Source: Duganella sp. Leaf126 (GTDB lineage Bacteria > Pseudomonadota > Gammaproteobacteria > Burkholderiales > Burkholderiaceae_D). Taken from it: a DNA stretch of 64,000 nucleotides. The position numbers were made by a program, and so were the translations under genes. Every line of letters begins with the position of its first letter. Positions within the stretch are counted from its first letter, which is position 1. The DNA is taken from positions 244,645 through 308,644 of the forward strand of contig NZ_LMNW01000023.1 in assembly GCF_001423125.1 (NCBI RefSeq), written 5' to 3'. Below, piece after piece: positions 18,157-26,719 of the stretch. The notes beneath the pieces are model-generated. The model saw nothing but the letters and a program-made list of their open reading frames with translations. It had not been told where the DNA came from and ran no database searches.

Positions 18157-19194
18157 ATGCAAATCCCGTCACCATCGTCTCCTTCCGTCATTGTCAGCGG
18201 CAATGGTGGCAACGCCAGCGCGGTCGATGGCACCGCGCTCGGCCAGCAGGGCGAAAACGCCGTCACGGCCACGCCCGTTACCCCAGCCGCCACCACGGCC
18301 GCGCCGCTGCGGCGCGGCCTGAACAACTGGGACCAGCCGCTGCAGCGCGATATCTCGGGCGCCCAGCAGGCGCTGGACTTCCTGGAACAGAGCGCCGGCC
18401 AGCTGCGCAGCCTGAAGGCCGACCTCAGCGCGCGCCTGGCCAACCGCCAGCGCGCCGAAGGCAGCCTGGAGGCGAACGTGCGCCAGTTTGCCAACACCTG
18501 GCGCAGCCGCACGGCAGCCTCGGGCGGCACGCTCGACGCCCAGCTCAACTTCAGCAACGACAACACCCGCACCCGCTTCACTGTGCGCGGCATGAACGTG
18601 GCCAACCTGCGCCAGGGCGGGCGCGAAGTGCTGGCGCTGTCGCTGGGCGGCCAGAACCTGCGCTCGGTGGTGCTCGAACCGGGCCTGACGGACCGCCAGA
18701 TCGCCCAGCGCTTCGACGATGCGCTGGCGCCGGCCGGCGTGCGCGTGGCGCTGGCCGACGACGGCCAGCTCGAATTTTCGGCCGCCGAAGCGCAATTTGC
18801 CGGCATCCGCGACAGCCTGGCCGTGCAGGGCAACGGCCAGCGCTTTCCGGCCGGCCAGCTGAACCACCTGCGCGCCGAGCCGGAAGCGCCGGCGATCGCG
18901 CCCGACACCTGGCAGACCGGCGACGTGGACAGCCTGCGCGCCACCTTGCAGCAGGTGCTGCAGGCGCTGGCGCAGGTGGAAAAATCGCTGGCCACGGTGC
19001 GCTCGGCGCTGGGCCAGGCCAATGCCCGCGTGCAGAGCACGGCGGTGGATACCTCGACCCAGGGCATGGGCCAGGTGGCCGACAATTTTGTCGACACGGC
19101 CAAGCAGCCGGGCTACCAGTCGCTGCTGTCGATCACGTCCGCCCTGTCCGGCATCAGCCGCGAGCGGGTGGTATCGCTGCTGCGCCTGCGCTGA
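18157..19194 (+). CDS. Uncharacterised flagellar-cluster protein downstream of flgL
   Basis: A 345-aa protein I do not recognise. It follows flgL by 9 bases, so it is probably the last gene of the flg unit. The first ~50 residues are low-complexity. Residues ~60-115 and ~255-345 are helical with heptad-like Leu/Ala (QALDFLEQSAGQLRSLKADL; later LQQVLQALAQVEKSLATVRS), and a central beta-rich part (TRFTVRGMNVANL; TDRQIAQRFDDALAPAGVRV; LADDGQLEFSAAEA) resembles the flagellin-IN segment of FliD and flagellins. There is no signal peptide. A paired-helix protein exported by the flagellar system is plausible but unproven. Its 3' end overlaps the opposite-strand GGDEF-EAL gene by 41 bases. Confidence 0.8.
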   Translation: MQIPSPSSPSVIVSGNGGNASAVDGTALGQQGENAVTATPVTPAATTAAPLRRGLNNWDQPLQRDISGAQQALDFLEQSAGQLRSLKADLSARLANRQRAEGSLEANVRQFANTWRSRTAASGGTLDAQLNFSNDNTRTRFTVRGMNVANLRQGGREVLALSLGGQNLRSVVLEPGLTDRQIAQRFDDALAPAGVRVALADDGQLEFSAAEAQFAGIRDSLAVQGNGQRFPAGQLNHLRAEPEAPAIAPDTWQTGDVDSLRATLQQVLQALAQVEKSLATVRSALGQANARVQSTAVDTSTQGMGQVADNFVDTAKQPGYQSLLSITSALSGISRERVVSLLRLR

Positions 19195-21385
19195 GCGCCG
19201 GCAGCCCGCGCTGCGACAGGACGGTAAATTCTGCGGCGGGCATCGCACCCGCGTACACATAGCCCTGCGCAAAGTCGCAGCCGGCCAGTTCCAGCAAATG
19301 GCGCTGGGCCGGGGTTTCCACGCCTTCCGCCACGACTTTCAGACCGAGCCGGTGCGCCATCAGGATCAGTGCCTCGCACATGGCCAAATCGCCGCTGTCG
19401 CTGGCCAGGTGCTGGATGAAACTGTGGTCGAGCTTGAGCAGGTCGATGCCGACATGCTTGAGGTGGGCCAGCGACGAATAGCCGGTGCCGAAATTGTCGA
19501 GCGCCACCTGCACCCCCATCTCGCGCAAGGCGCGCAAGCGCTCCGTCACCTGCGTGGTCTTGTCCAGCAACACCCGCTCGGTAATTTCCAGCACCAGGCT
19601 GCGCGGCGCCAGGCCCAGCTCGGCGGCATAGCGCAGCCAGCCCTCGTACAGCGCCGCATCGCCGCGGAACTGCGCCGACGACTGGTTGATGCCGACCTGG
19701 AAGCCGGTACCGATCTGGTCCTGCCACGCGCGCGCCTGGCGCGCCGCCTGCCGGAACACCCAGTCCGCCAGCTCCATCATCAGCCCGCCCGACTCGGCAC
19801 ACGGCAGGAAGTCGCCGGGCGCCAGCAGGCCGCGCTGCGGATGGCGCCAGCGCAGCAGCGCTTCGGCGCGCTCGATGGCGCCGCTGCGCAGGTTGACGAT
19901 GGGCTGGTAGTGCAGCTCCAGCTGGCCGTTGGCCAGGGCCGCGCGCAAGTCCAGCGTGACCTGCTGGCGCGCCTGCGCCGCCTGCTGCAGGTCGGGCGTG
20001 AAATAGCTGTAGCGGCAGCGGCGGTTTTGCTTGGCCGCGTACATGGCCTGGTCGGCGTTGCGCAGCAGCTCCTCGGGCGCGACCGCATCGGCCGGGAACA
20101 CCGAGATGCCGATGCTGGCCGACACCGTCGGGCTGGCCGCATCGAGCGCGAACGGCGCCTGCAGGCGCCCGACGATGGCCTGGGCGATGCGCTCGACGCC
20201 GTTGATGCTGTCGAGCCCGGTGAGCAGCACGGTGAATTCGTCGCCGCCCAGCCGCGCCACGGTGTCGGTGGCGCGCACGCTGGCGGCGATGCGGCGCGCC
20301 GCCTCCACCAGCAGCACGTCGCCCTGGGCATGGCCGAGCGTGTCGTTGACCTGCTTGAAACCGTCGAGGTCGATGAACAGCAGCGCCAGCAGCGTGCCCT
20401 CGCGGCGCGCCTTTTTCACTTCCTGCCCGAGCCGGTCCTGGAACATGTGGCGGTTCGGCAGGCTGGTGAGCGCGTCGAAATTGGCCTGCTGCCAGATCAG
20501 CTCTGCCGAGGCGCGGCTGTCGGTGATGTCGGACACCAGCGCCAGCGCACCGAGGTAGGCGCCGTCGGCATCGAAGATCGGATTGGTGGTCAGCGTGACC
20601 CACAGCGCGCTGCGGTCGCGGCGCAGGAACTTGAATTCGTGGCGCTCGGCCGCCCCGCGCTGGCGGTTGGCGATATTGCCTTCCAGGATGGCGCGGCCTT
20701 CCTCGTCCATGAAGGCGACCAGCGGCTGGTCGAGCATGTCCTCGATGGCATAGCCGAGCATCTGCGCCATGCGCGGGTTGACGAAACTGGTGCGGGCGTT
20801 GGCGTCGATTTCCCAGATGCCTTCCTCGGCGCAGTGGACGATGCGGCGAAAGCGTTCTTCGCTGCGTTCGAGCATGGCCAGCTTGCCCTCGGCCGGTTCC
20901 AGCTGCAGGCGCAGCGCCTGGCCGCTGCGGTCGGCGCAGGCGCGCAGCGTGACCGGAACGCCGTGCTGGTGGCGCAAGCGGATCAGCTGCACGTCGCAGC
21001 GCTGCGGCGCACCGTCGTTGAAGGCGGCGCGCACGAAACGGTCGAAATCGTCGAGGAAACGCGGCGCCACGAACTGGCGCAGGCTCACGCGCCCGGGATT
21101 GGCGCGCGGCACGCCGAGCAGCTCGGCGCCGCTGACGTTCATCTGCAGGATCACCGCGTCCAGGCCCAGCATGAAGTAACCGAGCGGGGCCAGCAGGAAC
21201 AGATCGTCGAAGAACGCCTGCTGGGTCCCGGCCTGGCTGGCCGACGTGTACCGGGGCGGTTCCGGAGTGACGGCCTGGTCGGCAGCAATGGCGGCCAGCA
21301 CCGCGTCGTAAGTGACCGCCTCGGGCAGCACGGCAAAGCCGGCAGGCATCGCCGGGCGTCGCGCATCGGTTCTGATGTTCTCCAT
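19154..21385 (-). CDS. PAS-GGDEF-EAL cyclic-di-GMP signalling protein
   Basis: A 743-aa cytoplasmic protein. Two PAS-like sensor regions occupy residues ~55-290 (LDAVILQMNVSGAELLGVPR; RIVHCAEEGIWEIDANARTS, with LRRDRSALWVTLTTNPIFDA). A GGDEF domain follows (~320-480) with an intact RLGGDEFTVLL near residue 380. The C-terminal EAL domain (~490-735) keeps EALLRWRHPQ, QVGINQSSAQF, ALDNFGTGYSSLAHLK and a GVETPAQ motif. Both synthesis and breakdown of cyclic-di-GMP therefore look possible. No membrane helix is seen. Convergent overlap with the flagellar gene suggests a link to motility by position only. Confidence 0.93.
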   Translation of the reverse strand: MENIRTDARRPAMPAGFAVLPEAVTYDAVLAAIAADQAVTPEPPRYTSASQAGTQQAFFDDLFLLAPLGYFMLGLDAVILQMNVSGAELLGVPRANPGRVSLRQFVAPRFLDDFDRFVRAAFNDGAPQRCDVQLIRLRHQHGVPVTLRACADRSGQALRLQLEPAEGKLAMLERSEERFRRIVHCAEEGIWEIDANARTSFVNPRMAQMLGYAIEDMLDQPLVAFMDEEGRAILEGNIANRQRGAAERHEFKFLRRDRSALWVTLTTNPIFDADGAYLGALALVSDITDSRASAELIWQQANFDALTSLPNRHMFQDRLGQEVKKARREGTLLALLFIDLDGFKQVNDTLGHAQGDVLLVEAARRIAASVRATDTVARLGGDEFTVLLTGLDSINGVERIAQAIVGRLQAPFALDAASPTVSASIGISVFPADAVAPEELLRNADQAMYAAKQNRRCRYSYFTPDLQQAAQARQQVTLDLRAALANGQLELHYQPIVNLRSGAIERAEALLRWRHPQRGLLAPGDFLPCAESGGLMMELADWVFRQAARQARAWQDQIGTGFQVGINQSSAQFRGDAALYEGWLRYAAELGLAPRSLVLEITERVLLDKTTQVTERLRALREMGVQVALDNFGTGYSSLAHLKHVGIDLLKLDHSFIQHLASDSGDLAMCEALILMAHRLGLKVVAEGVETPAQRHLLELAGCDFAQGYVYAGAMPAAEFTVLSQRGLPALSAGAAAIPPARG

Positions 21386-21552
21386 ACCCTCCCTTTACCG
21401 GACTGCCTGGGCGACAGACAACGCCAGGCGTGGCAACCAGCCTAGCATTGTCGGTAAAAGATGTCGAGAAAACACGTACGTCCGGCGCGCCCGGCGCTGC
21501 AAACGTTGTCAGGCCGCCATGGCGGCCGTGCCTGCGTCTGCCGCGCGTGCCG

Positions 21553-21969
21553 CTACCAGGCGGCGCCCATGCGGCGACGGCCGAAGTTGTGGCCCACGAC
21601 CAGGATGGAACTGGCGATCAGGCTGCTCAAGCCGATCATCAGCTGGATCAGCTTGTCGTCGGGCAGCACCCAGATCGTGCCGGGCGGCGGCTCGGCCACG
21701 TTGGCGGCAGCCATGATCAGCGGCGCCACCCACGCCGCTTCCGGCGTCACATCGAGGATCAGGGCGCCGTCCTGGGTCGTGTGCAGATAGATGTCGCCGC
21801 CGGCAGCCAGCGTGAAGCACACGCCGTATCCGGTTTCGTGCGGGGCGATGTGCTCCTGCAGACTCAGGTTGTGTTCGGCGATCCACAGTTCCACGTCGGC
21901 CGGTGTTTCCAGCCCGCTCCACGGCACCGGCCGGAAGCGCGGGCGCGCGTTATTGTCTTGCATATCCAT
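21553..21969 (-). CDS. Hypothetical protein, 138 aa, with a hydrophobic C-terminal segment
   Basis: I do not recognise this protein. The soluble N-terminal part contains TPADVELWIAEHNLSLQEHI and GYGVCFTLAAGGDIYLHTTQ, suggesting a small alpha/beta fold. Residues ~108-128 (IQLMIGLSSLIASSILVVGH) are hydrophobic enough for one membrane helix, followed by a short basic tail, so it could be a tail-anchored membrane protein. AAGGAG sits four bases before the ATG at 21969, and a second ATG two codons on is equally possible. It stands alone between the cyclic-di-GMP gene and a LysR regulator. Confidence 0.7.
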   Translation of the reverse strand: MDMQDNNARPRFRPVPWSGLETPADVELWIAEHNLSLQEHIAPHETGYGVCFTLAAGGDIYLHTTQDGALILDVTPEAAWVAPLIMAAANVAEPPPGTIWVLPDDKLIQLMIGLSSLIASSILVVGHNFGRRRMGAAW

Positions 21970-22015
21970 CCTGCTCCTTGAGAGGCGCCAGTGTAACCGA
22001 TGCGCAGGGCCGCCG

Positions 22016-22918
22016 TCAGCTTGCGCTGCCGGTACCGAAGCTGCGGATGTGCTCGACCAGCGCGCGCAGCTTGGCCGGCTGGTTGTGCCGGCTCGGAAAG
22101 TACAGGAACAGGCCGGGAAACGCGCGCGCGTAGCGCTCCAGCACGGGCACCAGTTCGCCCCGCGCGATATATAGCAGGAACGTCTCTTCCATGCCGATGG
22201 TGACGCCGCCGCCGGCCAGCGCCACCCGTATCATCAGCAGCATGTCGTTGCTGGTGATCGTCGGCGCGACCGACATGGCAAAGTCGTGCCCGTCGTCACG
22301 AAATTCCCAGCGGTACGGCGCCGTGTCCGGCGCCGGCCGCCAGCCGATGCAGCGGTGACCGAGCAGGTCGCGCGGATGCTGCGGCGTGCCCTGCCGGGCC
22401 AGATAGGCAGGCGCCGCCACCGTGATTTGCCGCTGAGCGCCGGTCAGCGGAACGGCCACCATGTCCTGCTCGATCACGTCGCCCAGCCGCACCCCGGCAT
22501 CGAAGCCGCCCGCCACGATGTCGGACTCGTCGTCGGTGACCGTGATGTCGAGGGTAACGCCGGGATACGCTTCGGCAAAGGCGGCGATCAGCGGACCGGC
22601 CAGAAAGCGTTCGGCGATCGAGGTGGCGGCAATGCGCAGCAGGCCGCGCGGCGGCCCGTCCGTCACCGTCTCTTCCAACGCGGCCCCGACCTGCGCCAGC
22701 GGTCCGGCCAGCTGCGCGTGCAGGCGCCAGCCCGCTTCGGTCAGGCGCACATGGCGCGTGGTGCGCTGGACCAGGGCCACACCGAGACCGTCTTCGAGGC
22801 GGCGGATGCCTTGGCTGACCGCCGAGCGGGTGACGCCGAGCCGGTCGGCAGCGGCACGGAAGTTGTCGGTGTCGGCAACGGCCAGAAAAAAGCGCAGCAG
22901 GTTGAGGTCGGTGTCCAT
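22016..22918 (-). CDS. LysR-family transcriptional regulator
   Basis: A 300-aa regulator with an N-terminal winged helix-turn-helix (LNLLRFFLAVADTDNFRAAA, then DRLGVTRSAVSQGIRRLEDG, residues ~5-45) and a C-terminal substrate-binding domain (GLLRIAATSIAERFLAGPLI; later GVTIGMEETFLLYIARGELV). The ATG at 22918 is chosen because the HTH begins straight after it; the frame extends to 22963 without support. It is divergent from the short-chain dehydrogenase gene, the usual sign that the regulator controls its neighbour. An inverted repeat lies in the space between them. Confidence 0.92.
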   Translation of the reverse strand: MDTDLNLLRFFLAVADTDNFRAAADRLGVTRSAVSQGIRRLEDGLGVALVQRTTRHVRLTEAGWRLHAQLAGPLAQVGAALEETVTDGPPRGLLRIAATSIAERFLAGPLIAAFAEAYPGVTLDITVTDDESDIVAGGFDAGVRLGDVIEQDMVAVPLTGAQRQITVAAPAYLARQGTPQHPRDLLGHRCIGWRPAPDTAPYRWEFRDDGHDFAMSVAPTITSNDMLLMIRVALAGGGVTIGMEETFLLYIARGELVPVLERYARAFPGLFLYFPSRHNQPAKLRALVEHIRSFGTGSAS

Positions 22919-22935
22919 GGCAGTCAGGTGGCATT

Positions 22936-22952
22936 GGTTAGCCATGGTAACC
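22936..22952. promoter_or_regulatory. Inverted repeat, candidate LysR-type operator
   Basis: GGTTA and TAACC arms flank a seven-base centre. The site lies 18 bases upstream of the lysR start and 112 bases upstream of the dehydrogenase start, in the shared divergent promoter region. LysR proteins bind short interrupted palindromes in such positions, often autoregulating. Assignment is by symmetry and place only. Confidence 0.4.
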
Positions 22953-23064
22953 GATCCGGTCACGATGCAGGGACTACCCTGGACGCTGCGGGCGCACTAC
23001 AGTACTCGCCAGGGTCGCGCCAGCGGGCGCATCCGCCATCGCTTACATCACAGGAGATAACACC

Positions 23065-23808
23065 ATGGATTCCAGCAACCACATCGCCGGCAAAGTCGTC
23101 CTGATCACCGGCGCCAGCAGCGGCATCGGCGAGGCCACGGCGCGCCTGCTGGCCGCAGCGGGCGCCATCGTCGTGCTCGGCGCGCGGCGCACCGAGCGGC
23201 TCGAGCGCCTGGCAGCGGACATCGGCGCTGCCGGCGGCACCGCGTATGCGCGCGCACTCGATGTCACCCGCCGCGCCGACATGGCGGCATTCGTCGACTA
23301 CGCGATTGCGCAGGCAGGCCGCGTCGATGTCATCGTCAACAACGCCGGCGTCATGCCGCTCTCGCCGCTGGCCTCGCTCAAGGTGGACGAATGGGACCGC
23401 ATGATCGACGTGAACATCCGGGGCGTGCTGCACGGGATTGCGGCGGTGTTGCCGGCCATGCAGGCGCAGGGCGTCGGACAGGTGATCAATATCGCCTCGA
23501 TCGGCGCCCACGCGGTATCGCCGACCGCCGCCGTCTATTGCGCAACCAAGTACGCGGTGTGGGCGATTTCGGAAGGCTTGCGCCAGGAACACGCGAACCT
23601 GCGCGTGACCACGATCTGCCCGGGGGTGACGGAATCGGAACTGGCCGACTCGATCTCGGACGACCAGGGGCGCGAGGAGATGCGCGCGTTTCGCAAGGTG
23701 GCGATCAGCCCGGTCGCCATCGCGCGTGCGATCCACTTCGCCATTGCCCAGCCGGTGGACGTGGACACCAGCGAAATCATCGTGCGGCCCACGGCCAGCC
23801 CGCATTGA
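23065..23808 (+). CDS. Short-chain dehydrogenase/reductase (SDR)
   Basis: A 247-aa classical SDR. The NAD(P)-binding motif TGASSGIGEATARLLAAAG is at residues ~13-31, VNNAGVMPLSPL at ~90, the active-site Ser in INIASIGAHAVSPTAAVY (~140-155), and the catalytic YxxxK as YCATK. GARRTERLERL after beta-2 suggests NADP preference. Substrate cannot be told from sequence. AGGAGATAACACC precedes the ATG. It is divergent from the LysR gene, which probably regulates it, and convergent with the DUF882 gene 17 bases away. Confidence 0.93.
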   Translation: MDSSNHIAGKVVLITGASSGIGEATARLLAAAGAIVVLGARRTERLERLAADIGAAGGTAYARALDVTRRADMAAFVDYAIAQAGRVDVIVNNAGVMPLSPLASLKVDEWDRMIDVNIRGVLHGIAAVLPAMQAQGVGQVINIASIGAHAVSPTAAVYCATKYAVWAISEGLRQEHANLRVTTICPGVTESELADSISDDQGREEMRAFRKVAISPVAIARAIHFAIAQPVDVDTSEIIVRPTASPH

Positions 23809-23825
23809 TCACTGACCGGAACGGC

Positions 23826-24596
23826 CTAGCCTTTCCAGGTGCGATTGAGGCCGGTGTCGGCATGGATCCAGCCGCCGCGCGGGCCGCTGCGGTAGTAGAA
23901 GCCGACGCCGCCCTGGCGGAAGCTGCGCACCAGCCCGCCCAGCACTTCCTCGTTGAGGTTGACGATGCGGATGTCGGCAGCGCGGCCGCTCATGTGCAGC
24001 GACTGGCGCGCGGCAGGCACGCCTGCCTCGCGCAGTTTCTTGTTCGACGCCGGGGTACGGTAGCCGGACAGGATCTCGAGCGGCGTATCGATGCCGAAGC
24101 GGCGCACGAACGCCTGCGTGCCCCACAGGGTTTCGAACAGCTTGGGATCGATCTTGGCGGTTTCCTTGCCGTTGACGTCGCGCAGCAGGTGGCACAGGTC
24201 CTGGTAGGCCGAGTCGATCACCTCGCCGTCGCGCCAGTACAGCAGCTTGGCGCGCTCGTTGCTGGCGGGGCGATAGACTTCGATGGTGCGCGGACGCAGC
24301 CAGAATTCCAGGTCCAGCGCCTGCGCGTCGAAAATGTCGGGCGGCGGTTCGAGCTCGCTGCTCTTGCCCGACGGTGCCGATTGCTGCGAGGCGTGCGGCA
24401 TGGCCGACGCGGTCTTCGACTCGGTGATCACTGCCGGCGCTGCCGGCTGTGCCGCCGGTTTCACCGGCCTGGCCGGTTTTGTCGAAGCAGTGGTGACCGG
24501 CTTGCTGCCGGTGGCGCAACCGACCAATGGCAGGGCCAGCACGCTGGCCGCCGTGATCCCGAAACCCTGCTGTAAAAACTCTCTGCGCGAAGCCAT
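23826..24596 (-). CDS. DUF882/YcbK-family protein (peptidase M15-like) with Tat lipoprotein signal
   Basis: A 256-aa exported protein. The N-terminus SRREFLQQGFGITAASVLAL carries a twin-arginine motif and is followed by LVGC, a lipobox, so it is probably a Tat-exported lipoprotein. A Pro/Ala-rich spacer (~30-85) leads to the DUF882 domain: LEILSGYRTPASNKKLREAG, then SLHMSGRAADIRI and GGVGFYYRSGPRGGWIHADTG, which supply the His/Asp zinc ligands of M15-type D,D-peptidases. It probably acts on peptidoglycan (inference). It faces the SDR gene convergently. Confidence 0.9.
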   Translation of the reverse strand: MASRREFLQQGFGITAASVLALPLVGCATGSKPVTTASTKPARPVKPAAQPAAPAVITESKTASAMPHASQQSAPSGKSSELEPPPDIFDAQALDLEFWLRPRTIEVYRPASNERAKLLYWRDGEVIDSAYQDLCHLLRDVNGKETAKIDPKLFETLWGTQAFVRRFGIDTPLEILSGYRTPASNKKLREAGVPAARQSLHMSGRAADIRIVNLNEEVLGGLVRSFRQGGVGFYYRSGPRGGWIHADTGLNRTWKG

Positions 24597-24647
24597 GGTA
24601 CGTCCGTGAATGAAGATACGGCTACTATAGCGGATGCCAGGGCAAAT

Positions 24648-24680
24648 AAAAAAGCGCGCACGGATCGATTTATGGCGCGC
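24648..24680 (-). terminator. Possible rho-independent terminator after the EAL gene
   Basis: Read on the minus strand, GCGCGC arms separated by 15 bases are followed by six T. It lies between the stop of the EAL gene (24741) and the start of the DUF882 gene (24596). A second weaker hairpin at 24694-24719 followed by five T lies just before it. Confidence 0.45.
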
Positions 24681-24740
24681 GGCAGCGAAAAACGGCCAAT
24701 CTTAAGCGAGGATTAAGGCGATGCTAAGTTTCCTGCAAGC

Positions 24741-25583
24741 TTAGGCCGCCAGGGTCTGCGGCGCCGGCGCGGCCAGCCGCGCGGTCGGCTCGCCCAGCAG
24801 ATAACCCTGCCCCAGCAGTTGCACGCCGGCTGCCGTGGCCAGCGCGCGCAGCGCCGGCAGCGTCGCATCGGTTTCGATACGCTTGAACACCACGTCCACG
24901 CCCGCCTCGCGCGTGCGGTGCAGCAGCGCCAGCACGGCGTCGCGTTCATCCGTGGCATGCAGTACCCGCGCATCGAGCTTGAACACGTCGGGGCGCAGAC
25001 GGTCGAGCACGGCGAGGGCGTCGCTGGCGCGCTCGACATTGACGGCAAAGCGGAAACCGTTGCGGCGGTAATTGTCCGAAACGTAGTTGAGCAGCCAGCC
25101 CTGCTGGGGCGTGGCAAGCGGCAGTTGTAGCACCACGCGCGCCAGCGGCAGCGCGAGCGCGTCGAGGATGCGGCGAAACGCGTGGCCGTGGTTGCTGCTG
25201 ACCGCGCTCAGCAGCCGGTCGTGCACGTTCAGGTAGAGCGCGGCGGCCGGGTTGGGCGCGCTGTCCACCTGGCGGAAGAAATTGATCGCGTGCAGCATGC
25301 GGCACAGGCGGTCGAGCTCGATCGACTCGTCGTCGCTGGCCGCGTGGTCGAGCAGCTTCCACAAGGACAGGCCGCGGTCCTGGGCCGACACGCTGCGCGC
25401 CAGCCCCTCGTAGGCCACCACGTCGCCGGTGGCCACGCTCAGGATCGGCTGAAACGCGCTGCTCATGGTGCAATTGAAAAACCGGCCTTGCGCCCTGCCC
25501 TCGTGATCGAGCCAGATGCTGGAGGCGGACCCGGTCGCGCCGGACAGGCGCGTCAGATAACTTTGCAGGATGGGGAAAGACAT
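24741..25583 (-). CDS. Degenerate EAL-domain protein, probably catalytically inactive
   Basis: A 280-aa protein resembling an EAL phosphodiesterase. SSAFQPILSVATGDVVAYEG and LYLNVHDRLL align with the EAL start and the N-containing strand, but the metal-binding DDFGxG motif is replaced by AVNVERASD, and the AEGVE motif by VFKRIETDA. Loss of these residues argues against hydrolysis; such proteins often act as cyclic-di-GMP receptors or by protein contact (family knowledge). The start at 25583 (MSFPILQSY) is preferred to 25688, as the added residues look non-coding. No membrane helix is seen. Confidence 0.85.
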   Translation of the reverse strand: MSFPILQSYLTRLSGATGSASSIWLDHEGRAQGRFFNCTMSSAFQPILSVATGDVVAYEGLARSVSAQDRGLSLWKLLDHAASDDESIELDRLCRMLHAINFFRQVDSAPNPAAALYLNVHDRLLSAVSSNHGHAFRRILDALALPLARVVLQLPLATPQQGWLLNYVSDNYRRNGFRFAVNVERASDALAVLDRLRPDVFKLDARVLHATDERDAVLALLHRTREAGVDVVFKRIETDATLPALRALATAAGVQLLGQGYLLGEPTARLAAPAPQTLAA

Positions 25584-25734
25584 GGGATCCTCGACGGCTA
25601 AGCGATACCGACAGCGTAGGCGCGTCCCCGGCAAAGCTGAACGAATGCTTTCAGCTATGGATATGCCAAAACATTCCTTCCAGCACAACAGCAGCAGCGT
25701 TATCGTGGGCCATCGTCACTGCGTTGGTCCTCCC

Positions 25735-26550
25735 ATGTGTCAACTCCTTGCCATGAACAGCAGCAAGCCGGCCGCGGTCGATTTTTCGTTTGCCGGCTTT
25801 GCCGAACGCGGCGGGCGCACCGGCGAGCACCGGGACGGCTGGGGTGTCGCCATCCACACGGCCGGCGCCTGCCAGCTGATGACCGATCACCTGGCCTCGG
25901 TCGATTCGCCGCTGGCGCTGGCGTTTCGCCGGCAGCCGGTCAAGGCGCGCAGCGTGGTGGCCCACATCCGCAAGGCCACCCAGGGCCGGGTGGCGCTGGA
26001 AAACAGCCACCCGTTCACGCGCCGCCTGTGGGGGCAGACCTGGTCGTTTGCCCATAATGGCAACCTGGTCGGTTTCGACCCGCCTGCCGCCCACGCCCAC
26101 CCCGACTATACGCCGCGCGGCGACACCGACAGCGAACGGGCATTTTGCCATCTGCTGTCGGTGCTGGCGCAGCGCTTCGACCAGGCGCCGCCGCGCCAAG
26201 AATTGTACGCGGCGCTGGCAACGCTGGCGGCCGACATCGCCCGCCACGGCACCTTCAATTTCATTTTATCCAATGGCGACCTGCTGTTCGCCCACTGCAG
26301 CACCGACCTGCACTACGTGGTGCGCGAGTACCCGTTTTCCGTGGCCCGGCTGATCGACTGCGATCTCAGCATCGATTTTTCCAAGCACAACCACCTCGAC
26401 GACCGCATCGCCGTCATCGCGACCGCGCCGCTGACGTCGAACGAAACGTGGATCCGGTTGCAGGCGGGAGAGCTGGCCTTGTTTGTCGGCGGCGAACAGG
26501 TCGGCGCGGCGCCGGTGCGCTGCCGCAGCCGCGAACTGGCGATCTGCTGA
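25735..26550 (+). CDS. Class II glutamine amidotransferase (YafJ-like)
   Basis: A 271-aa protein. Ntn-type glutamine amidotransferases use the Cys after the initiator Met as nucleophile. Here the N-terminus is MCQLLAMNS, which fixes the start at 25735. Further motifs are EHRDGWGVAIHTAG, VVAHIRKATQGRVALENSHP, WSFAHNGNLVGF and PRGDTDSERAFCHLL. There is no fused synthetase domain, so the acceptor substrate is unknown. Relatives include YafJ and the EgtC-like group. It is divergent from the EAL gene with about 150 bp between them. Confidence 0.92.
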   Translation: MCQLLAMNSSKPAAVDFSFAGFAERGGRTGEHRDGWGVAIHTAGACQLMTDHLASVDSPLALAFRRQPVKARSVVAHIRKATQGRVALENSHPFTRRLWGQTWSFAHNGNLVGFDPPAAHAHPDYTPRGDTDSERAFCHLLSVLAQRFDQAPPRQELYAALATLAADIARHGTFNFILSNGDLLFAHCSTDLHYVVREYPFSVARLIDCDLSIDFSKHNHLDDRIAVIATAPLTSNETWIRLQAGELALFVGGEQVGAAPVRCRSRELAIC

Positions 26551-26719
26551 CGCCGATTCGACCGGGCTGGCGCGGGGCGGCCGCTGCGCCGTGCGTGAAT
26601 GTGGGGTGACGTGATGATCGGCGTCCGAACGCGCCAGAGCAGGCGCTACAGGAAAGCGCGCGGGCGGAATGCTCGCCCGGTAACGTGAGCAGGACGCTGC
26701 AACGCCGGTTTCCCGGTAC

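Noticed and set aside
19022..21445. Plus-strand open frame (807 codons) opposite the GGDEF-EAL gene
   Set aside because: The minus strand has intact GGDEF and EAL motifs; the plus frame is a shadow.
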